NCBI GenBank assembly: GCA_036365455.1
Contig: JAWQUS010000017.1
Coordinates: forward strand, 10,540,001-10,604,000
DNA from: Macrosoma leucophasiata
Taxonomy: Eukaryota > Arthropoda > Insecta > Lepidoptera > Hedylidae
Reading direction: 5' to 3'
Length of the DNA: 64,000 nucleotides
Within the stretch, counting starts at the first letter, position 1, and each line of letters opens with the position of its first letter. Below, in pieces: positions 23,501-30,516 of the stretch. The notes below the pieces were generated by a model, which made no database searches, had not been told where the DNA came from, and saw only the letters and a list, made by a program, of their open reading frames with translations. The translations under genes were made by a program, and so were the position numbers.

Positions 23501-23659
23501 TACTCTGGCGCGTGGCCCTCTAAGTGCTGAGCGCGGATACACGCAGAGATCAGACCCTGTATCAATCAAAAATGACAATTTAGTTGAGCGATCAGTAACA
23601 AATAGGCGGCCTGGTGCTGATGGGCAGTCGTGTGCCGCTACTTCCGACTGCCGTTCCCG
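20546..23659 (-). CDS. pol: Pol polyprotein (protease, RT, RNase H, integrase)
   Basis: Encodes the enzymes that process Gag, copy the element RNA and insert the DNA. There is no ATG at the start. The frame is open into the end of gag and is in -1 relative to it, so I begin it at the presumed shift point (23659). Counting from the TTG codon at 23578 as residue 1: protease LIDTGSD at 4-10; RT about 165-345 with VDL at 246-248, AFGLRNA at 280-286 and FLDD at 307-310 (phenylalanine in place of the usual tyrosine of YxDD); RNase H with D461, E502, D527, D572; integrase zinc motif H649, H653, C683, C686; catalytic D715, D774, E810; GPY/F module with GPY at 933-935. The C-terminus is short and acidic/proline-rich, with no chromodomain visible. 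No internal stop. About 1037 codons, normal for the family. Confidence 0.93.
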   Translation of the reverse strand, partial: RERQSEVAAHDCPSAPGRLFVTDRSTKLSFLIDTGSDLCVYPRSALRGPRARVNYELFAANGSCIPTYGSICLHLNIGLRRDFKWRFVVADVSKAIIGADFLRFYNLLVDLRNHRLIDGLTSLSTSAHPAGSSASEIDSVKAVSGESEYHQLLREYPDITRPAGTQREVKHNTTHHIRTTPGPPVAARPRRLPPDKLKIAQKEFEEMLMNGTARRSESSWSSPLHLAPKKDSGWRPCGDYRALNSRTIPDKYPIRHIQDFSQQLAGSVIYSKVDLVKAYFQIPVNSADIPKTAITTPFGLFEFPFMAFGLRNAAQSFQRFIDEVLRDLPFCYGFLDDILIFSSSERQHLEHLRQLFQRLTEYGMLINTAKCEFGKEKIFFLGHEVTKDGIRPLPDKVKALQDYPQPQTVKELRRFLGMFNFYRRFVPEAAKIQAPLNILLSGPKTKGSQSITMTTEMIEAFEHCKTSLMNATMLVHPETDAELAIFSDASDTSIGATLQQRTHGLWKPLAFFSRRLTNAQKKYSPYDRELLAIYDAIRHFRHMVEARPFTVYTDHKPLTSVFKYNREKCSPRQFRYLDYISQFTTDIQYVAGKENVVADAFSRIEAISVPIDYESLAQSQATDTELQDLLTCGTTALNLKKIAMPDQDCNVYCDVTQHPRPYLTTAFRKQAFDALHQLSHPGVKATLKLVSQRFVWPGMKKDCRNWARECTDCQKCKISRHVHSPTANFPVPSNRFSHVHMDIVGPLPYSCGYRYCLTVIDRFTRWPEAYPLVDITAESCARAFIAGWVSRFGCPHKITTDRGRQFECELFRTLAAILGMQHRPTTAYHPACNGMVERLHRQLKAAIMCHSCTNWTEVLPLVLLGIRSAWKEDVKSSAAELVYGEPLRLPGEFFVPTDDATLDLSNFTSRLRLHMAKLAPKPASRHQNKTFYIPKDLPTAEYVYLRRDASRRSLEPPYTGPYEVLERRDKTLKLSIQNRVITVSIDRVKPAYITKEDTEIGEDNGRQPSIELPPPEDPIRKTRSGRTVRFPDYYRPP

Positions 23660-24483
23660 TTTAACGACGTTGCACTAGTCGTCGGATAAGTACATGGCGT
23701 CGTACACCTGCGAGCTCGGTCACCGAATCTGTTGTGGTAAAAACAGTAGCCCTCGATGTGTTTCGAATGTGACCGGCTGCGGTAACGAACGGGGCTCCTT
23801 TTATCTGCGCCATGAAAGGTATGTCTATTGCGAGAACGTGGGTAACGTACCTGACCGCTCGACATGGCTGCCACCTGTCGTGTTAGCTCGTCGATTCGCC
23901 GCGCCATGTCATCAAATGCACTGCTGGTACCTGGGTCGATCCTTGCTATCGTCGGTGTTGAAGGTGCGATTTCATAAACCTTATCTGCCAATTCCGCAAT
24001 CGCGTCCAATTCTCCGGTTTGCGTCGCGATTACGGTTTGTATATTGCTAGGTAAACGATTCGACCACAGCGTTTTTAAAAATGAATCGGGAATATTTTCT
24101 CCTGCCAACGTTTTCAGATGACGTAAAAATTGGGAAGGTTTACGGTCCCCTAATTCTTCATGGACTAACAACTGTTTTACTTTCTTTTCTTGCGACGCCG
24201 ACAATCTTTTTATTAACTCCTCTTTTAATTTCTCGTACTTGCCAGTAGCCGGTGGAGATATGATGACATCTTTAATTTCGGCGGCATACTGCTGGTCGAG
24301 TTGCGCGACAACGTGGTAAAATTTTGTAGCATCCGCTGTAATCCCGCTGACAATAAACTGCCCCTCAATTTGGGCGAACCAAAGCGCCGGATCTTGCGGC
24401 CAAAACTGGGGAATCTTCAATCCAACTTTGAACACGTCGCCGCCGCCATTTCCCGGTGTCGTATTATTTCGCTTCGGCTCCAT
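23638..24483 (-). CDS. gag: Gag structural protein
   Basis: 281 codons starting MEPKRNN at 24483, chosen because it is the first ATG after the primer-binding site; the same frame runs back into the LTR by chance. The N-terminal half has the capsid-like run VFKVGLKIPQFWPQDPALWF (about residues 18-37) and helical stretches such as KYEKLKEELIKRLS, typical of gypsy Gag. Near the C-terminus CFYHNRFGDRARRCTTPC forms a C-x2-H-x9-C-x3-C knuckle instead of the retroviral CCHC, followed by a short Ser/Asn/Gly-rich end. It would form the cytoplasmic virus-like particle. It overlaps pol, see the shift site at 23659-23665. Confidence 0.9.
   Translation of the reverse strand: MEPKRNNTTPGNGGGDVFKVGLKIPQFWPQDPALWFAQIEGQFIVSGITADATKFYHVVAQLDQQYAAEIKDVIISPPATGKYEKLKEELIKRLSASQEKKVKQLLVHEELGDRKPSQFLRHLKTLAGENIPDSFLKTLWSNRLPSNIQTVIATQTGELDAIAELADKVYEIAPSTPTIARIDPGTSSAFDDMARRIDELTRQVAAMSSGQVRYPRSRNRHTFHGADKRSPVRYRSRSHSKHIEGYCFYHNRFGDRARRCTTPCTYPTTSATSLNGNGSRK
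23659..23665 (-). promoter_or_regulatory. Candidate -1 frameshift slippery heptamer
   Basis: On the minus strand the gag codons TCG TTA AAC give G-TTA-AAC, seven codons before the gag stop. It has the X-XXY-YYZ logic on the last six bases and lies exactly where gag and pol frames overlap. GUUAAAC is a known working shift site in arteriviruses. No stimulatory structure was modelled. Confidence 0.55.
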
Positions 24484-24577
24484 TTTGAAAAAACGTGAAT
24501 GTATTTTACGCGATACGCGACGGTAGAAATTATTTTGCGTAGTAACGATTTTTATCAAAAGTTCGCGAGTCCTAAAT

Positions 24578-24589
24578 TCGGGGTCACCA
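24578..24589 (-). other. Primer-binding site (tRNA-Trp-like)
   Basis: Three bases inside the 5' LTR the minus strand reads TGGTGACCCCGA, complementary to the 3' end of animal tRNA-Trp (TCGGGGTCA plus CCA). Complementarity stops after 12 bases (next ATTTAGG). Confidence 0.7.
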
Positions 24590-24592
24590 GTT

Positions 24593-25109
24593 TGTAGTGT
24601 ATTACCTACCGCTAAACTCGTAGGGAGCGAAATTATAGGCCGGTAATAACCACAATATAGTTTATTCACGGATAAGTCACATACACAAGAGTTAACAAAA
24701 GCACATAAGAGTCTACTGAGCACAAGAAGAGTTCGAGACAGAGATAAGAATGACAGAAAACATATAACAACGTAAAGAGAAAGTAACAGGGCAATAAACG
24801 CGTAAGAAAATGGGATAGATGCGGAAGCAAGATTAAGCGTGCATTCGCCGTCGCGAGGTGATTCCGACTGGCGTGGCGGACGAGCTCCGTCGCCCGGCCG
24901 CTGTCGGTGCGCGAGCGCATGAGTAGGCATCGAGTCTGCATAGAAACAATGGAGTATATCTAAAGCGCGTGTCGGACTTGTGCCATGGTTCCGCATCTAA
25001 TTAGTTATTTAGGTACAATAAATATAATAGGAGTTTTCACATAATTAATTGACAAAGACACATTACAAAAATAGGAACATAAAATTATGCGGTAGTGATT
25101 GTCACTACA
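24593..25109 (-). repeat. 5' LTR of the gypsy element
   Basis: Partner of 20006-20522, with no difference found by eye over 517 bp. As the 5' LTR on the minus strand it should hold the promoter; CTATTATATTTATTG about 90 bases into the LTR is a TATA-like candidate. Confidence 0.93.
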
Positions 25110-25351
25110 AGTATTTATAAGTATTTTTAACTTATTCAAGTAATATTTTTAAATGAGTGTGAATGATTTATGATTTTAGATAGGTACTTTACCTTTATAA
25201 AATTACCAATTTTTTTGCATGTTTTTATATTAGTTTTAGGTACTAAGCGCTGGGGCGTATTTGCGTACGTTTTGTGAAATACGCCCCGATTTCGTAGGTG
25301 AAATATGCCTCAATTTTCAATGCGCTTATACTTGTTTTTTACTTATTAATT
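25110..25351. mobile_element. Right part of the older transposon around the LTR element
   Basis: Contains an 11-bp inverted repeat GGGGCGTATTT (25252-25262) / AAATACGCCCC (25277-25287) and AAATATGCCTC nearby, matching words left of the LTR element. Otherwise AT-rich. Confidence 0.35.
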
Positions 25352-25456
25352 ATGGGTAAACGTAACAAAAGAAAAATATGCAGAGTATCGTGGACGGTTG
25401 AAGCTCTAAATGAGCCAATGTCAAAGGTCACCAGTAAAGAGATAATAAATCTATGA
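25352..25456 (+). pseudogene. Fragment of a pogo/Tigger-like transposase N-terminus
   Basis: The frame MGKRNKRKICRVSWTVEAL (continuing for about 15 residues, ending SKEIINL before a stop) has the basic start and W-x2-E-x-L pattern of the pipsqueak-type helix-turn-helix that begins pogo/Tigger and related CENP-B-like transposases. Only about 34 codons remain, then the frame stops. No DDE domain is found downstream. An alternative is a random frame. The resemblance is from memory of the family pattern. Confidence 0.35.
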
Positions 25457-25559
25457 TTTTAACATTTTCCGGATGTATGTAGCTTTAATTAATAATCACA
25501 GTGTAAACATGTTCTTTTTTAAAAAAATATTTTGTTACGTTTTTTCCAGTGAATAACCG

Positions 25560-26727
25560 GCAGGACTGGTATGCATCTAGTCCATTGCAAGTGAAGTAGT
25601 AATTGTCTTTCATTGTGTAAATTATATAAAATTATTATTTATTTATTTGTATATTTATTTTGTATTTATGATGTCCGATGATGACTCGTTCCATTCTGCT
25701 TGTGATTTAAGTGTACTGAGTGATGATTCCTTTCAGGATTTGGAGACTTTAGGTGTGTCCCTGAACAGAACTTTGGACAACACATCGAACGCCTTTAATA
25801 TTTGTCATATAAATGCACAAAGCATTCCCGCTCACCACAGTGATCTGCTTGATACATTTTCTACTTGCTCTTCTGTTCATGCTCTTTTAGTTTCAGAGAG
25901 TTGGTTAAAACCTTCTCTGTCAAGCACCTCTTTCGGTCTTCCTGGTTATGTTCTCCTAAGGAATGATCGCACAGGTAAGGGTGGTGGAGGAGTTACAATA
26001 TACTTGTGCAGCAATATCTCTTACACCATAATAGCTTCTTCTCCCTCTCCTTACTCGGCTTCTGCTGAATATCTGATTCTGGAAGTGGTGGTCAACCATC
26101 TGAAGGTCCTTCTTGGGGTGGTTTATTATAGCCCTCCAGGCATTAATTACTTTTCGGACTTCGAGGAGTTGCTTGACAATCAATATGCTGATTACACGCA
26201 TCACATAATCATGGGCGATTTTAACACAGACCTTCTAAAGAATTCACCTCAATCTTCGTCACTTCAAACCATAATCAAGTCTGTCAACCTCTCTATTCTG
26301 CCCTCTGGCCCAACTCACCATAATATAGACACTTCTGACTCGTGGCTTGATCTAATTCTTACATCCAGTCAAAGTCGCGTAATCAACCACGGGTAGCTAT
26401 CAGCCTGGCTTCTCTCGGCACGATTTGATTTTCTTATCATACAAACTTAAAATTCCAAAGATTAAGCCTGAAGTGGTGTGGATGCGAAATTTTGCCAAAA
26501 TTGATTTTAATTAATATTAAATGAAGCCGCCCAAAATTTAGATTTTTCTAATGTTTATTCTGCTTTATCGATTGATACCAAAATTAATAATTTCAACTCT
26601 ATTCTATTATCGTTGTATGATACTCGTACTTATGCGCCTGTTAGGGCCGTCAAACTGAAGCGTCCTTCTGCTCCATGGATCACGAGGGGCATCCGTATGG
26701 CCATGTCTCGGCGGGACAGAGCCACGC
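25560..26727 (+). mobile_element. 5' part of an APE-type LINE, 3' truncated
   Basis: Carries an apurinic-type endonuclease domain and linker, then stops near 26727 before any reverse transcriptase. The exact left edge is unclear; the ORF leader seems to begin around 25560. LINE copies normally lose their 5' end, so keeping the 5' half is unusual and suggests a later deletion or rearrangement. Confidence 0.65.
25668..26727 (+). pseudogene. LINE ORF2 endonuclease domain, frameshifted
   Basis: From ATG at 25668 (MMSDDDSFHSA) the frame is open to a TAG near 26396. Endonuclease motifs in order: FNICHINAQSI (catalytic Asn region), LLVSESWLK (metal-binding Glu), GGGGVTIYLCS, VVYYSPPG, IIMGDFNTDLL (GDFN) and SDSWLDLILTS. 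After the break another frame continues PGFSRHDLIFLSYKL (the SDH-type His region) to a TAA at 26512-26514. A third frame then gives LDFSNVYSALSIDTKI and KRPSAPWITRGIRMAM, the linker before the RT. At least two frameshifts make it non-functional. The enzyme would nick target DNA for target-primed reverse transcription. Probably Jockey/CR1 superfamily. Confidence 0.75.
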
Positions 26728-26867
26728 ATTTTATATCATATATCATTAAACAGCCGCTATATACAGTCCACGTGCTATTCATTATTCATAGTTCTATTCT
26801 ATACACATACATGCGTTAGGATATTGTCCTTTAAATCGTCCATTTTTAGCATCCTCAAAATAAACAA

Positions 26868-27001
26868 AAAAGTACTAAAAAGTATCGATACCAGTATGTA
26901 TCGATACTTTAGGAGTATTTGTATAAGTAGTATCGAAAAAAGATTTGAGTACTATCGAAATGAGTAGGTATCGATACTTTGATGGTATCGGAACATCCCT
27001 A
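26868..27001. repeat. TATCGATACT-rich block, possible hAT transposon end
   Basis: Four copies or near copies of TATCGATACT/AGTATCGATA occur in 130 bases, and the block ends GGTATCGGAACATCCCTAG. The reverse, CTAGGGATGTTCCGATACC, resembles the ends of some hAT elements. No partner end or 8-bp target duplication found. Confidence 0.3.
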
Positions 27002-27185
27002 GTCGATGCAGCGCTGGCCCTCTCCGTCGCACCTCCACCGTCTCAGAAGCAAGGACGAAGGAAGGGCGAAAGGCAGAGGGCAGGGGGAAGGAAGGCGACA
27101 ATGCGATGCGCGCGCGCGGTTAATACGGTGTATAAATTTGGCGGTAACACGTACTGAACTTAAATGGCTAACCATCCGCCAACGT
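27002..27185. other. GC-rich island, no gene recognised
   Basis: CCTCTCCGTCGCACCTCC, an AGGGC/GGAAGG purine-rich stretch and GCGCGCGCGG stand out from the AT-rich surroundings. Neither open frame here looks like a real protein. Confidence 0.4.
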
Positions 27186-27398
27186 AGGCAATCCAGAATT
27201 CAATTCAGAATAGATGCGTTGCCACCCCTGAGACCTAAGGTGTCATGTCTCTGTGATAGTTATTACGGGGGCATACATTACCATCTAACCGAAACACGAT
27301 AGCGCCGAACACTATCATTTAGCGGCAGATAGGTTAGGTAATGCGGTGGTGCCTACGCCCTCGAGCTCCTACACTTGGAACTCTCCCACCAATAAAAT
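27186..27398 (-). repeat. Family A (subfamily 2), tail half missing
   Basis: Landmarks GCGTTGCCACCCCTGAGACC, GTGATAGTTATTACGGGG, TTAGCGGCAGATAGGTTAGG, CGCCCTCGAGCTCC and CTCTCCCACCAATAAA are in order. Confidence 0.7.
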
Positions 27399-27484
27399 TT
27401 CAATTCATTTCTCCAAGCCTTCCTTTAACCTTCTGCAACCGAACCTAAATCGTACAAAAAGAACAATCATTTATAACTTGTTGA

Positions 27485-27796
27485 CATAGAGCAACACGGG
27501 CTGCCTCCGGCCGCGGCGGAGGGGAGTAGCCATATGCAGGCTTTCCCCTCTGTCAAAGTACAAGACCAAATGGTTCTGTGCCTGTTGCCCAGATATTTAA
27601 ATGTGTGCGTGAAATTGTTTATGTGTTTTGTTAAAGTCAAGGGGTGAGTTCAGTAGTAATAGACAATTTTTGTAGTGTGAGTGTGTGTCACACGTTTTCC
27701 CCCCCACAAAAAATGACAGACTGTTTTGCATCGGTAATAAACGCTATGGCTACTCCCCTCAGGTCCACCGCGACCGTTGGGCCGAGTTGCTCTATG
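27485..27796. mobile_element. Element K: MITE with long inverted ends
   Basis: The ends CATAGAGCAAC and GTTGCTCTATG are complementary and extend imperfectly over about 55 bp (GGCGGAGGGGAGTAGCCATA versus TATGGCTACTCCCCTC). The flanks carry the direct repeat CTTGTTGA(C) at 27477-27485 and 27797-27805, an 8- or 9-bp target duplication. This is a cut-and-paste DNA transposon without transposase. A 9-bp duplication with long ends would fit Mutator-like elements, 8 bp would fit hAT. A second, partial copy is at 51806-51903. Confidence 0.75.
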
Positions 27797-27805
27797 CTTG
27801 TTGAC

Positions 27806-28160
27806 GTAATAAAAGCATGTGAAATTTAATGTTACGACTAATTAAACTCCAAGCGCCGTTTTTCATTTTGTATCTACCATTATTGTCAATTATACGAACA
27901 TTCACACCTTCATGCGTACAAGATAATGAATGTAGAACAGCAAAAAAGGGATTCAAATATCTCATAACACAAAGATGGGCGTTTGTCCCGTTGTTCACAC
28001 ATACATTAGCTCTATGTGATGGCCATTCCACTCCTTAAATCACCGAGATTCTTAAAGCAATTAACCATACAATTATGGTCTATTGTCTTTTAAGATGTGC
28101 TGTCTAAAGTTGTACGTAACACGTTCAATAAACTAGCTTTTTCGTCCGTTTGCACATGCA
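27806..28160. other. No recognisable feature
   Basis: An open frame of 69 codons at 27829-28038 overlaps one on the other strand; neither resembles a known protein. Confidence 0.4.
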
Positions 28161-28444
28161 TTTTATTTTAAATGTAATGTAAGTGGTAAACAAGCTTGCA
28201 GTTCACATTGATGTTGACTGCAGCCTATAGACACCCACACAAAGACCAAGGTCAAAATACAGATGCGTGACCACTCCTAAGGCTTAAGGTGTTTTGCCTC
28301 TGTGCCGGAAATTACAGGGTCGTACATTACCACCTGACCGGAACACGATAGTGCTGAACACTACCATTTAGCGGCAAGTATATTAGATAATGCGGTGGTG
28401 CCTACACCTGCGAGCTAGCTCCGTCATTGGAGTACCACCAGTAA
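28161..28444 (-). repeat. Family A poly(A) retroposon, near full length
   Basis: T-rich start, AGTGGTAAACAAGCTTGCAG, GACTGCAGCCTATAGACACC, ACCTGACCGGAACACGATAG and the end GAGTACCACCAGTAAAA. A few bases are missing at GATGTTGACTGC. Confidence 0.78.
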
Positions 28445-28602
28445 AATGGTTATAGTTTTCATTCCCGTGTTGACTATTGATATTTAATTATCTAGTAGAT
28501 ATTACTTGTAACTGGGAGTAAACTGGAAATCCCAATACTTCTTTTTCCATTCTTCTTTTTTTTTCAAAACGAAATTAAATATATTTCAACACTTCAAACT
28601 GT

Positions 28603-28802
28603 CTCAATAGTATAGTGGTAGCAAGCCAAATTGCACTGAGTTCGTATTCCAAGGCAAGGTTGTTATTTTTCCATTTTCGGAAGTTCCAAGTGTCACCCTC
28701 GGTAATTGGTAATGTGACCGGAGATATCAATAGGCTCACCACCTACATGGGTCAAAAATGTAACTGGCGAATCGTAGGTAGGCAAGTATTCTTGAATGCA
28801 TG
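28603..28802 (+). repeat. tRNA-headed SINE (family B), copy 3
   Basis: The head CTCAATAGTATAGTGGTAGC keeps an A-box pattern, but the B box region (GAGTTCGTATTCC) is decayed. The body GTGACCGGAGATATCAATAG and TGGCGAATCGTAGGTAGGC and the end CTTGAATGCATG follow. An A copy begins at 28807, as if inserted into or next to the B tail. Confidence 0.6.
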
Positions 28803-28806
28803 CTAT

Positions 28807-29094
28807 TACTGGTGGTAGAGTTCCAGTGTAGGAGCTCGAGGGCGTAGGCACCACCGCATTACCTAATTTATCTGCCGCTAAATGGTAGTGTTCAGCACTA
28901 TCGTGTTCCGGTTAGATGGTAATGTATGGCCCCGTAATAACTATCAGAGAGACACAACATTTAAGGTCTCAGGGGTGGCAACGCATCTGCATTTTGACCT
29001 CTGGTCTTTCTGTGAGTGTCTATAGGCTTCAGTTATCACTTAACATCAATGTGAACTGCATGCTTGTTTGCCACCTTTGAAACATAAAAAAAAT
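28807..29094 (+). repeat. Family A (subfamily 2), full length
   Basis: TACTGGTGGTAGAGTTCC start, GAGCTCGAGGGCGTAGGCAC, TGGCCCCGTAATAACTATCA, GACCTCTGGTCTTTCTG and an A-run after ACATAAA. It is the best representative of subfamily 2 in the window. Confidence 0.8.
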
Positions 29095-29481
29095 ACCTCC
29101 ACCTTTGGAAAGGTCGTCAAGTTACGAAGTAACCTTATCATTCCAAATCGATAGATTCAGAGATAACATAACACTACCAGAGGAAGCATTTCTTAGGCGT
29201 TACAAATTATAAGTAATGAATGTCTATTCATCACTAAAATTTCACAGGGAAACCCATGCGTAATTATTATTCGAGCAGTCTTCCGTTGATACAATTACAT
29301 GTGGCATCTCAATTTATATGCATATTGCGTATTTTGCATAGCTTTTATTAACTTTTTTGTAACATTGGGAAGTCAAGCTGGGATTCTATCAATTATAGAC
29401 AAAGATCCGTAATAGTAACGTTAAAGTAACGTAAGTTTTACGTTACTTTTACGGATCAATATATATACTAAATAATAATAA
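29095..29481. other. No gene; AT-rich with one inverted repeat
   Basis: AAAGTAACGTAA / TTTACGTTACTTT around 29422-29449, flanked by GATCCGTAA and TTACGGATC, forms an interrupted palindrome (about 29404-29457). Confidence 0.5.
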
Positions 29482-29752
29482 ATATGTATGTCAGCACCGG
29501 GATAGTTGGCGCTCTAGACTAGTGATTCCCAAAGTGGTCCTTATGGACCCTCTGGGGTCCATGGGAGACGCGATGGGGGCCTACGTAGGCGTGAATAAAA
29601 ATTGGAAATATGGGAATGTGATATACATGTATCTACCAAAACTGAAAGGAAAAAATTGAAAGGGGTCTACAAGAAAAAACAGTTACGGTACCTCTGCTCT
29701 AGACTCTCTGCCTACCCCGTTAGGGACCTGGCGTGAAGATACATACATACAT
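29482..29752 (+). repeat. Family H repeat interrupted by a hAT MITE
   Basis: GCACCGGGATAGTTGGCG and CTCTAGAC (left) continue after the insert with CTCTAGAC, TCTCTGCCTACCCCGTTAGG and GACCTGGCGTGAAGATACAT. Removing 29520-29704 restores the H order seen at 33006. Confidence 0.7.
29520..29696. mobile_element. 177-bp hAT-type MITE
   Basis: Flanked by the perfect 8-bp repeat CTCTAGAC (29512-29519 and 29697-29704). Ends TAGTGATTCCCAAAGTGG and, reversed, CAGAGGTACCGTAACTG fit the short hAT end pattern CAGNGNTNCC. The interior GTCCTTATGGACCCTCTGGG / TGGGGTCCATGGGAG is typical of widespread hAT MITEs. No transposase. Confidence 0.75.
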
Positions 29753-29755
29753 AAT

Positions 29756-30422
29756 AAATAACCCAAAATTATATTCTAATACATATTATGTAATAAAATA
29801 TATGATGTAATAAGAAGTAACTTAGGCTAATTTTATTTTAGAAATAAATTCAACGGCTAATAACAAATAATAAATATTGCAATCAAAAAGACCATTTCAT
29901 AAGTCACACAAGTATTAGTAATTATTTATTTATTTATTATTTAAAAAAAAACATTGACACATTACGACAATGTTGCTACTAAAAATTTTAATTTTCCAAC
30001 AATGTGTCAAATCACTTCTCCGACAGCCGCTAGCGTATAATCGATATCTACCCTCACATGAAAAATATTTTTACGCTACAAAATACCGACTCACCTGTCA
30101 ATGTGCACCGAACTACAATATCTATCTACTGACAGTTTAAATTACTGGAGTATCAATTACGTATTGAATCGCGATTACCATCTCGGCTGTTGAACCGTTC
30201 TAACACTGAGTGGCCATAAATTAGAACACAATGACATTGCAATATCACACACACAAATGTAGCGTTTGTATCTTAGGGAACTAAAGGCAATCTACCACTT
30301 TTAGTAAATTTTTCTTTCTTTCAGAAAATGTATTAATGGCATAGAGATAATTTTCGAAAACATCGTCTGGACGTATGAACTAAAAACGATTGCGCTTTGT
30401 AAGTTGCTTCATAGTGATTTGA
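29756..30422. other. AT-rich DNA, no recognisable feature
   Basis: Only A/T runs (TTATTTATTTATTATTT near 29922). A CCGACAGCCGCTAGCG word at 30019 is isolated. Confidence 0.45.
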
Positions 30423-30516
30423 AGTTTATTTATTTAATTAGACTTCCTTGCACAAAATGGTATATGTAACGGACTTACTGCTGCATTATCTACCAGTCAA
30501 CCTTTGGGTAGAGAAG
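30423..30516 (-). repeat. Family D: LINE 3' end with (AAAT)n tail, short copy
   Basis: TTTATTTATTTAATTAGACT, CACAAAATGGTA and CCAGTCAACCTTTGGGTAGA are the reversed words of the copies at 38128 and 46952. Confidence 0.45.

Larger units (their letters stand above)
20006..25109 (-). mobile_element. Full-length Ty3/gypsy LTR retrotransposon (CsRn1/kabuki-like)
   Basis: It is 5104 bp between AGTA direct repeats (20002-20005 and 25110-25113). The LTRs are 517 bp and start TGTAGTG, end CACTACA. Read on the minus strand the order is 5' LTR (24593-25109), primer-binding site, gag, pol, purine-rich tract, 3' LTR (20006-20522). Both ORFs are open to their expected ends. The pol order protease-RT-RNase H-integrase places it in Ty3/gypsy rather than copia. 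The tRNA-Trp-like primer site and the C-x2-H-x9-C-x3-C gag knuckle are features I associate with the CsRn1 group, which includes kabuki of Bombyx. No env-like ORF fits between pol and the 3' LTR. Confidence 0.93.

Noticed and set aside
25647..26396. A 249-codon cellular gene
   Set aside because: The motifs are those of a LINE endonuclease and the frame continues in other frames with LINE linker sequence.
27644..27829. Short ORF in element K shared with 51767-51949 as a conserved peptide gene
   Set aside because: The shared run can be explained by DNA identity of the two K copies; there is no sign of protein-level constraint from two copies alone.
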